Source of the DNA: H17-190 sp034435615
Lineage (GTDB): Bacteria; Chloroflexota; Dehalococcoidia; SM23-28-2; HRBIN24
Length of the DNA stretch: 29,006 nt
Assembly: GCA_034435615.1 (NCBI GenBank)
Contig: DAOTWZ010000008.1
Coordinates: 1-29,006 of the forward strand
Reading direction: 5' to 3'
Shown: positions 23,400-29,006 of the stretch, in pieces
Numbering within the stretch: position 1 is the first letter of the stretch
Layout: every line of letters starts with the position of its first letter
Made by a program: the position numbers and the translations under genes
The notes under the pieces: model-generated
Told to the model about the DNA's origin: nothing
What the model saw: only the letters and a program-made list of their open reading frames with translations
The model's database searches: none

Positions 23400-24397
23400 G
23401 GCAGCCTCTCCGCTGCCTCCCTCAGGGCGCGCAGGTTGGCCTCCGGCGCCGTGGGCGCCACTGAGCAGGCGGGGGCCAGGAGGAAGCGCCGGCCACCCGT
23501 CTCAGCGATGGCGCTGCTGGCCTGCCGGGCCACCTCCTCGGGCGTGCCGTCCCGCAGCGCCCCCTCATGGTCGACGCCGCCGGCGACGGCGACCCCCGTC
23601 CGCGCCATCACTTCGCCCAGGCGGGGGTTGGTGGCCTCGTGGGCCGCCCAGTGGAAGCAGGCCACCGGGTAGTCCAGCAGCCAGAGGAGCTGGTTGGGGG
23701 CGCGACAGACGTGGAGGATGTTGAAGGGGGCATCGGCCACGGCGGCCAGCACCTGGAGGTCGTAGGGACGGCCGAAGCGGGCATATTCGGCAGGGGAGAT
23801 GATCCCCCGGCTTCCCCACTCCACGGTGGCGAAGAAGATGCCGCTGGCGCCCGCCTCCAGGCAGGCGCGGGCGTAGCCGGCCAGGGTGCGGGCGATGCCC
23901 TCCAAGGCGCGCTCCACCTCGTGGGGGTGTTCGGTGAGCAACTCCCGCACCTTGTGAGTGCTCCCGGTGAGGCGGCTCATGACGGCGAGAGGCGAGAAGA
24001 CGGTCTGGACGAAGGGGGCCTCCCCCGCCAGCCCACGGTCGATGAGGCGGAGGGCCTCCAGCTGCTCGCCGAAGGGGCCGCTCCCCCAGTCTATGGGGCC
24101 GATGTCGTCCAGATCAGCGGCGGAGCGGACGGCCGCCTCCACCAGCTCCGGCTCGCCGTCCGGCCGGCCGGAGGGCCGATAGCGGGCGCCCCAGGCCTCG
24201 GCGTAGTAGGTGGCGCGGGGGTTCACCTTGATGAAGTCCCAGTCGAAGCGGCGGTAGCTCTCCAGGGTGGCCTCCGCCAGCCCCTGGGCCGTCCACTCCC
24301 GCAGGAAGTCGTGGCCCCAGGCGGAGACGGGGACGCGGTCCACCGGCCGCCCCTTCAGGGCCGCCTGCACCCGCTCTCGCTTGGTCATGGCGCTCAT
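23396..24397 (-). CDS. Uroporphyrinogen decarboxylase (URO-D) family protein, not classical HemE
   Basis: A 333-residue TIM-barrel protein of the URO-D superfamily. It begins MSAMTKRERVQAALKGRPVDRVPV, typical of the family's methyltransferase-like members, and has GASGIFFATVEWGS, CFHWAAHEATNP and AGGVDHEGALRDGTPEEV. The RQAGRYLPEY-type motif of true HemE near the N-terminus is absent (SAWGHDFLREW is there instead), so heme synthesis is doubtful; a corrinoid or methyl-transfer role is an alternative. ATG at 24397 is chosen, with 24388 (MTKRE) nearly as good; neither has a strong ribosome site. It overlaps ribF by 4 bases. Confidence 0.82.
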   Translation of the reverse strand: MSAMTKRERVQAALKGRPVDRVPVSAWGHDFLREWTAQGLAEATLESYRRFDWDFIKVNPRATYYAEAWGARYRPSGRPDGEPELVEAAVRSAADLDDIGPIDWGSGPFGEQLEALRLIDRGLAGEAPFVQTVFSPLAVMSRLTGSTHKVRELLTEHPHEVERALEGIARTLAGYARACLEAGASGIFFATVEWGSRGIISPAEYARFGRPYDLQVLAAVADAPFNILHVCRAPNQLLWLLDYPVACFHWAAHEATNPRLGEVMARTGVAVAGGVDHEGALRDGTPEEVARQASSAIAETGGRRFLLAPACSVAPTAPEANLRALREAAERLP

Positions 24398-24439
24398 GGC
24401 CAGTTCCAGTCTACCCAGAAAGGGCCCGCCGGGCACTAG

Positions 24440-25156
24440 TCAGGGGGCCACCGACTCCGGCGTTGCCTCTACCAGGAGGATCTCGCCGAAGGGGGCCTCC
24501 TGCTCCGCCCAGAGGAGTCCCTGCTTGATGAGCTCCAGCACTGCCAGGAAGAGGACGATGACCTCCCGCCGCGTGCGGCAGGCGGCCAGGAGACCGCGGA
24601 AGGAGAGCTGACCCCGGTGGCGGCGCAGGGCCTGCGTCACCTCTTCCATCTTCTCTTCGATGTGGACCGTCTCCTCCTCCAGGGAGAGGGGCTCCCGCTC
24701 GCCGGGGCACTCCGCCAGCGCCTCCTGGACCAGGCGGAGGAGGTCGTTCAGGGTGACGCCCCGCAGACCGGAGGAGAGAGGTAGAGTGCGGCGGAGGGAA
24801 GGCCGGTGATAGGCGCGCCGCCCCTGTTCCCAGGCCCGCAGGAGCTGGGCCACCTCCCGGAAGAGCTGGTACTCCTCCGGGGACTGGGAGGGCTCCCCCC
24901 GGGGAGCAGGGTCGGGCGGGGACGGGGGGGCCTCGGGCCGGGGAAGGAGGGCCTTGGCCTTGCGCTCCAGCAGCCGCGCCGCCACCAGGACGAACTGGGC
25001 CAGGGCATCGGGCTCTGGCCGTCCCTGCACCCCGGCCCAGCTCTCTCCTATCGCCTCCGCCAGGGGGATATCAGTTATGTCAATTTCTCCCCGTTCGACC
25101 AGCTCCAGCAACCGCTCCAGCTCCCAGGGTGGGCCACCGGCCTGGCTCTCCCGCAC
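24440..25156 (-). CDS. scpA: Segregation and condensation protein A (ScpA)
   Basis: ScpA is the kleisin that links SMC heads, with ScpB, in chromosome condensation. The 238-residue protein has the N-terminal helix motif ERLLELVERGEIDITDIPLAEAI, then ALAQFVLVAARLLERKAKALLP, a Pro-rich linker (about 72-95), and the C-terminal winged-helix region (LLAACRTRREVIVLFLAVLELIKQGLL). The usual FEGPLDLLL start is altered here to GGPPWELERLL. GTG at 25156 is the start, with GAGAGGG upstream overlapping the aroF stop. scpB, its usual neighbour, is absent from the following position, where a UROD-family gene lies. Confidence 0.9.
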   Translation of the reverse strand: MRESQAGGPPWELERLLELVERGEIDITDIPLAEAIGESWAGVQGRPEPDALAQFVLVAARLLERKAKALLPRPEAPPSPPDPAPRGEPSQSPEEYQLFREVAQLLRAWEQGRRAYHRPSLRRTLPLSSGLRGVTLNDLLRLVQEALAECPGEREPLSLEEETVHIEEKMEEVTQALRRHRGQLSFRGLLAACRTRREVIVLFLAVLELIKQGLLWAEQEAPFGEILLVEATPESVAP

Positions 25157-25168
25157 GGGGCTGCCCTC

Positions 25169-26221
25169 TCAGGGGGTGGAGGCCCTCTGCGCCTCGACAG
25201 CCGGCGGGTGGAGGGGACGGCCCAGGGCCTCGCACAGCCCGCGCAATCGCTCCATGAGGCGGGCGAAGTTCTCGGGCGTGAGGGACTGGGCGCCGTCGGA
25301 CAGGGCGTGGTCGGGGCTGACGTGCACCTCGATGATGAGGCCGTCCGCCCCGGCGGCGATGGCCGCCAGGGCCACCGGCTCCACCAGATACCAGCGGCCC
25401 GTTCCGTGGCTGGGGTCGGCGATGACCGGCAGGTGGCTCTCCCGCTTCACCAGAGGGATGGCGTTGACATCGAAGGTGAAGCGGGTGGCCGTCTCGAAGG
25501 TGCGAATGCCCCGCTCACAGAGGATGACGTTGTGGTTGCCCTGGCTCATGATGTGTTCGGCGGCCAGGAGCCACTCCTCCACCGTGGCCCACATCCCCCG
25601 CTTGAGGAGGACCGGCTTGTCGGTGCGGCCCACCTCCTTGAGGAGAGCGAAGTTCTGGCCGTTGCGGGAGCCTATCTGGAGGATATCGGCCGTCTCCGCC
25701 ACCATCTCCACGTCCCGGGGGTCCAGGACCTCGGTTATGATGGGGAGGCCGGTCTCGGCTTTGGCACGGGCCAGGAGCTCCAGGCCTCGCCGGCCGTGCC
25801 CCTCGAAGGTGTGGGGGTTGGTGCGGGGCTTGAAGGCGCCGCCCCGCAGGATATGGGCGCCAGCCTCCTTGACGGCGCGGGCGGTGGCCATGGTGTACTC
25901 CTCCGTGTCGATGGAGCACTGGCCGGCCATCACCACTACCTGGCCGTTCCCTATCTCCAGCCCGCCCACGCGCACCACGGTGTCAAAGGGATGCACCTCG
26001 CGGCTGGCCAGCTTGTAGGGCTTGCTCACCCTGAGGACCGTCTCCACGCCGTCCATGACCGCGAACTCGTCCACCATCTCTGGGTAGACCTGTCCCAGCA
26101 CTGCTACCACGGTGCGCTCCACACCCTGGATGGGGCGGTCACGGTAGCCCAACTCCCGTATCTTGGCGCAGACGGCCTCTATCTGTTCCGGCGTGGCGCC
26201 CATCTTCATGACCACGATCAT
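25169..26221 (-). CDS. aroF: 3-deoxy-7-phosphoheptulonate (DAHP) synthase, type I beta with regulatory FL domain
   Basis: DAHP synthase starts aromatic amino-acid synthesis from PEP and erythrose 4-phosphate. The 350-residue protein has an N-terminal ferredoxin-like domain (about 1-65), as in the Thermotoga enzyme where it mediates Tyr/Phe inhibition. The barrel follows, with metal ligand C102 (AGQCS), KPRTNPHTFEGHG, LLKRGM, ERGIRTFE, DPSHGTGR and IIEVH. Two small departures from familiar motifs are AGQCS (usually GPCS) and IGSRN (usually IGARN). The ATG at 26221 has AGGAGG 9 bases upstream; the frame extends further upstream but without support. Next to aroH and trpA. Confidence 0.95.
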   Translation of the reverse strand: MIVVMKMGATPEQIEAVCAKIRELGYRDRPIQGVERTVVAVLGQVYPEMVDEFAVMDGVETVLRVSKPYKLASREVHPFDTVVRVGGLEIGNGQVVVMAGQCSIDTEEYTMATARAVKEAGAHILRGGAFKPRTNPHTFEGHGRRGLELLARAKAETGLPIITEVLDPRDVEMVAETADILQIGSRNGQNFALLKEVGRTDKPVLLKRGMWATVEEWLLAAEHIMSQGNHNVILCERGIRTFETATRFTFDVNAIPLVKRESHLPVIADPSHGTGRWYLVEPVALAAIAAGADGLIIEVHVSPDHALSDGAQSLTPENFARLMERLRGLCEALGRPLHPPAVEAQRASTP

Positions 26222-26274
26222 GCTGTTCTCCCTCCTCATGCCCTCCATCCGTAGCGATGAGACTCTCCGGCCGG

Positions 26275-26637
26275 CTAGCTGGCGAACTCGGGGCGCAGCG
26301 CCCGGGCCCCTCTCAGGTAGACGTGGACGATCTCCTCCGGCCGTTTTTCGGTGTTGACGTGCAGCAGTATGCGCAGGCACATAGGCAGCGAGCCAGGGAC
26401 ATTCATCTCGTGACCGCAGAGGAGGGCCACGTGGTCCCAGCCCATCTGCCGGGCCGCCACGGCCGGGAACTCTGCCGTCAGGTCAGGAGTGGTGGTGAAG
26501 AAGACGGAGGCTACATCCTCGGGCCGTATCTGGTTGGCCTCCGTCATGGCCGTCAGGAGCTCCCGCGTGGCCTCCAGAATGGCCTCCCGAGTGTTGGCCG
26601 CGACGGTGGTAGCGCCCCTGATGCCTCGGCAGAGCAT
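26275..26637 (-). CDS. aroH: Chorismate mutase, AroH type
   Basis: AroH turns chorismate into prephenate for Phe and Tyr synthesis; AroH-type enzymes are compact trimers. The 120-residue protein carries the expected active-site residues at the Bacillus-type positions: R7 (RGIRGATT), C74 and E77 (LCGHEMNV), R89 (MCLRIL) and Y107 (HVYLRGA). ATG at 26637 is chosen because AAGGT lies 6 bases upstream and the length fits the family; the upstream extension of the frame is not supported. It is followed by aroF after 53 bases and preceded by trpA. Confidence 0.95.
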   Translation of the reverse strand: MLCRGIRGATTVAANTREAILEATRELLTAMTEANQIRPEDVASVFFTTTPDLTAEFPAVAARQMGWDHVALLCGHEMNVPGSLPMCLRILLHVNTEKRPEEIVHVYLRGARALRPEFAS

Positions 26638-26721
26638 AGTGCGACCTTCGCCTCCACCTGGCCCGGACAGCGGCCCCACTAGCTCCACCCATACGCCCCG
26701 GCCCGGGACCGGACCGCCAGC

Positions 26722-27522
26722 CTAACTGGCCTGCCCAGGCCCCCTGCGGCCGGTGACCACCTCCACATACTCCTTGACCCGGTCTTCAAAGTTCTCCCCC
26801 TCGATCCGCTCGATGATGGCGCTGCCTATGACGACCGCATCCGCCAGGGGACGGACTGCCATCAGGTGTTTGGCTTTAGATATACCAAATCCCACCGCAA
26901 TCGGCAATGAGGTGAGTCTTCTGACCCGCCGCAGGAACTCCGGGAGCTCTGCCGGCAGCTCCTCGCGGGCCCCGGTGACGCCGGTGACGCTCAGGCAGTA
27001 GACGAAGCCGCTGGCCTCGGCGAGCAGACGGGCCAGACGCTCCTCGCTGGTGGTGGGGGCTACCAGGGTGATGAGGTCCAGCCCCAGACGGCGGCAGCGC
27101 TGCCGCACCTCGCCCGCTTCCTCCGGCGGCAGGTCTACCAGGATCAGGCCATCGGCGCCGGCGGCCGCCGCGTCCTCCAGGAAGCGCTCCTGCCCGTAGG
27201 CCAGCACCGGGTTGCAGTAGGTCATGAGGACGAGGGGCGCCTCCACGCCCTGGTGCCGCAGCGCCTCCACCGTCTCCAGGCAGACGGCCGGCGTCACTCC
27301 CTGACGCAGCGCCGCCTGGGAGGCCCGCTGGATGGTGGCGCCATCGGCCAGGGGGTCCGAGAAGGGAATGCCCAGCTCCACGATGTGGGCGCCGGCGGAG
27401 AGGAGGGCGGGCACCAGACGCAGCACCCCCTCCACGCTGGGATAGCCCACCGTCAGATAGGCGATGAGCCCCAGCTCACCCTCCTCTCGCAGCCTCTGGA
27501 AGCAATCGGCGATACGGCCCAT
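26722..27522 (-). CDS. trpA: Tryptophan synthase alpha subunit
   Basis: TrpA cleaves indole-3-glycerol phosphate to indole and glyceraldehyde 3-phosphate and passes indole to TrpB. The 266-residue TIM barrel has the catalytic pair E49 and D60 (VELGIPFSDPLADG), then MTYCNPVL, DGLILVDLPPEE, the LVAPTTSEERL segment, and VGFGIS and the phosphate-binding VIGSAII. The ATG at 27522 has GGAGGAG upstream. trpB is not upstream, its normal place; a CPBP protease gene is there, 20 bases away. aroH and aroF follow, so the unit serves aromatic synthesis. Confidence 0.95.
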   Translation of the reverse strand: MGRIADCFQRLREEGELGLIAYLTVGYPSVEGVLRLVPALLSAGAHIVELGIPFSDPLADGATIQRASQAALRQGVTPAVCLETVEALRHQGVEAPLVLMTYCNPVLAYGQERFLEDAAAAGADGLILVDLPPEEAGEVRQRCRRLGLDLITLVAPTTSEERLARLLAEASGFVYCLSVTGVTGAREELPAELPEFLRRVRRLTSLPIAVGFGISKAKHLMAVRPLADAVVIGSAIIERIEGENFEDRVKEYVEVVTGRRGPGQAS

Positions 27523-27542
27523 CCGTCTCCTCCGCTCCGTCC

Positions 27543-28280
27543 TCAGGTGGCCCCGCCGGCCACGGCCACGCCGAAGCTTATGCTGTTGAAGACCAGATGG
27601 ACGGCGATGCTGGGCCACAGGGAGCCCGTATAGCTGTAGGCCCACGCCAAGACCATCCCGATGAGGGTGAAGGGGAGTATAGTACCCACCTGGATGTGCA
27701 ACAGGGCGAACAGGAGCCCCGAGGCCACCGCCGCCCCGACGCCGCCCAGGTAGCGCCGCAGACCGCTGAAGACGAAGCCCCGGAAGAAGGTCTCCTCCAC
27801 CAGGGGCGCCAGGCCCAGGGCCAGCACTCCCGCCATGACGATGAGGAGCGGCTCCTGGAAGACCAGCTCCGGGAAGGGCGTCTCCGGGAGGAGGTCCTCC
27901 AGGCCCGTCGCCTGGAGTACGCCCACGTAAGCGCCCAGAGTCAGATAGGCCGCCGCCAGGGAGGCCACCGGCACCCATACCGCCCCCCTGCGGGGACGTC
28001 GCCAGCCCAGGTCGGCCCAGGAGGCGTTGTACTTCCCCAGGGTCAGGGCCACCGCCACGCCCAGCAACAGGAGCTCCAACCCCATGTTGACGCCCAGCAG
28101 GAGGGCCAGGGCGGTGGGGTTCTCCTCCAGCTCCACGTCCGCCGTGAGCAGGACGATGACCAGGGACACCGGCACCAGGACGACCAGGGCCGATACCACC
28201 AGCAGCACCAGGGCCAGTCCGATGTCTGCCAGCCCCCAGGGGACGTGGGGTCGCTCCTCCATCGCTTCCAGGCGCGCCAT
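27543..28280 (-). CDS. CPBP family intramembrane glutamic endopeptidase
   Basis: A 245-residue polytopic membrane protein of the CPBP (CAAX/bacteriocin-processing) family. The three catalytic signatures are intact: EETFFR (162-167), FALLH with H195, and HLVFN with H228 and N232. There are about seven to eight hydrophobic segments, and the domain occupies the C-terminal half. The ATG at 28280 has AGGAGG 8 bases upstream. It is the first gene of the minus-strand run, 20 bases ahead of trpA, and diverges from the tusA-like gene. The substrate is unknown; roles range from peptide or prenyl-protein processing to bacteriocin self-immunity. Confidence 0.88.
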   Translation of the reverse strand: MARLEAMEERPHVPWGLADIGLALVLLVVSALVVLVPVSLVIVLLTADVELEENPTALALLLGVNMGLELLLLGVAVALTLGKYNASWADLGWRRPRRGAVWVPVASLAAAYLTLGAYVGVLQATGLEDLLPETPFPELVFQEPLLIVMAGVLALGLAPLVEETFFRGFVFSGLRRYLGGVGAAVASGLLFALLHIQVGTILPFTLIGMVLAWAYSYTGSLWPSIAVHLVFNSISFGVAVAGGAT

Positions 28281-28353
28281 AGGTCGCTCCTCCTGGCGCT
28301 AGTTTATGACACCGCTGCCCCACGGGCTATGACCAGCACCGCCCGCAGCATTA

Positions 28354-28383
28354 TTGACTAAACCGAGTGACAAAACAGATAAT
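28354..28383 (+). promoter_or_regulatory. Promoter of the tusA-dsrE-like operon
   Basis: TTGACT (28354-28359) and GATAAT (28378-28383) are 18 bases apart in an AT-rich stretch. The leader to the ATG at 28405 would be short, about 15 bases. Confidence 0.6.
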
Positions 28384-28404
28384 AGTCTGCAAGGGGGTGC
28401 GGAG

Positions 28405-28647
28405 ATGGCCAGACAGTCAACGGTGCACAAGATCCTGGACGTGCGGGGCGACTTCTGCCCCGGGCCGGTGCTGAAGGCCCGACGAGAGATGGACTCCCTG
28501 GCGCCTGGCGAGGTCCTGCAGGTGCTGGCCACCGACCCGGCCGCCGAGGCCGACCTCCAGGCCTGGGCCAAGTGGGCCGGCCACCAGGTCATCGCCCTCC
28601 AGAAAGAGGGAGGCGAGCTGCGCGTCCTCATCCGCAAGGGTAGCTAA
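28405..28647 (+). CDS. TusA/SirA-family sulfurtransferase-like protein
   Basis: An 80-residue protein with the TusA signature CPGP: C18 in DFCPGPVLKARREM is the persulfide-carrying cysteine, followed by the helix and by GEVLQVLATDPAAEADLQAWA typical of the two-layer alpha/beta fold. TusA proteins hand sulfur to tRNA thiolation, cofactor synthesis or dissimilatory sulfur oxidation. The ATG at 28405 follows a GGGGGTG ribosome site; an in-frame ATG at 28354 overlaps the promoter and is rejected. A DsrE-like gene begins 34 bases downstream, which supports a role in sulfur relay. Confidence 0.9.
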   Translation: MARQSTVHKILDVRGDFCPGPVLKARREMDSLAPGEVLQVLATDPAAEADLQAWAKWAGHQVIALQKEGGELRVLIRKGS

Positions 28648-28681
28648 CGCCGGCAGGGGCCGGAGGACTTCAGGGGAGGGT

Positions 28682-29006
28682 ATGCAGGAGATGGCCGAAA
28701 AGAAGCGCATTGTCTACCTTCAGACCAGCGGCGTGGACACGCCCGAGCGCCTCTACGCCCCCTTCATTCTGGCCACCACCGCCGCCGCCATGGGACAGGA
28801 GCCCATCATCTATTTCTTCATCAAGGGCGTGACCGCTCTCAAGAAGGGCGAGGCGGAGAAGGTGAAGATAGGCGCCTTCCCCAGCCTGAAGGAGGTCATA
28901 GACCAGGCCCAGCAGGCCGGCGTGCGGCTCCTGGTCTGCGAGCAGTCCTGCCAGCTCCTGGGGCTGGACCGGGGCGACTTCATCGAGGGGGCCGAGGTGG
29001 TGGGCG
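28682..29006 (+). CDS. DsrE-like sulfur-transfer family protein (3' end outside window)
   Basis: Only the first 108 residues are inside the window. The fold pattern is that of DsrE/DsrF-like proteins: IVYLQTSGVDTPERLYAPFILATTAAAMGQEP, then IIYFFIKGV, and LLVCEQSCQLLGL, which carries the pair of cysteines (about residues 86 and 90) likely to hold persulfide. The ATG at 28682 follows AGGGGAGGG; ATG 28691 is an alternative. The TusA-like gene upstream is the expected partner, and the two probably pass sulfur between them. The family is inferred from the alternating hydrophobic pattern and the neighbour, not from a search. Confidence 0.8.
   Translation, partial: MQEMAEKKRIVYLQTSGVDTPERLYAPFILATTAAAMGQEPIIYFFIKGVTALKKGEAEKVKIGAFPSLKEVIDQAQQAGVRLLVCEQSCQLLGLDRGDFIEGAEVVG

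Noticed and set aside
24806..26254. 482-codon plus-strand frame opposite scpA and aroF
   Set aside because: A composition-driven shadow; both minus-strand genes show strong family motifs.

Overview
The window is a high-GC bacterial chromosome segment. The gene set and style suggest a Chloroflexota-like organism (Dehalococcoidia or a thermophilic relative): a MoxR-type ATPase paired with a VWA protein, a DUF6391-like membrane protein, many GTG/TTG starts, and recJ-recF placed in a biosynthetic operon. That placement is an inference from gene style; no 16S rRNA or other marker is present.

Layout. (1) 1-7936 is an accessory island. It starts with a small Cys-rich protein and a strong terminator, followed by about 540 bp of hairpin-rich DNA. 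A promoter then precedes a four-gene restriction-modification operon: a beta-class DNA methyltransferase, a dual-specificity/tyrosine phosphatase, a winged-helix protein resembling the Mrr N-terminal domain, and a DEAH helicase with a C-terminal PD-(D/E)XK nuclease motif. The island ends at the 5' half of a tRNA-Arg(TCT) gene. That half keeps its own promoter but has lost its T arm and 3' acceptor strand. (2) 8077-9245 (minus) holds a DUF6391-like protein and a DedA protein. (3) 9422-13639 (plus) is a MoxR/ChlI-like AAA ATPase, a split-barrel flavin or F420 oxidase, a large VWA protein, and a 56-residue single-TM protein with a TTG start. (4) 13636-14975 (minus) carries an alpha/beta hydrolase and a VOC protein. 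They are divergent from a lipid kinase (15148-16068) across an AT-rich spacer with three copies of a 16-bp palindromic box. (5) 16046-28280 (minus) is one long co-directional run, read in transcription order: CPBP protease, trpA, aroH, aroF, scpA, a UROD-family protein, ribF, tyrS, acpS, nnr, recJ, recF. (6) 28405-29006 (plus) is a TusA protein and the start of a DsrE-like protein.

How the parts work together. The island methylates self DNA and cuts foreign DNA; the embedded phosphatase and wHTH protein are likely accessory or control factors. The long minus-strand run mixes aromatic amino-acid synthesis (AroF, AroH, TrpA), cofactor and protein-synthesis housekeeping (RibF, TyrRS, AcpS, Nnr), chromosome condensation (ScpA) and the RecFOR-pathway proteins RecJ and RecF. 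TusA and DsrE-like proteins form a likely sulfur-relay pair.

The points most worth a second look are the phosphatase/wHTH-containing RM operon with its swapped low-GC target-recognition segment, the promoter-bearing half tRNA at the island edge, the triple operator at 14999-15065, the TyrRS lacking both HIGH histidines, and the small TTG-start ORF whose stop shares a CTAG with the opposing gene.
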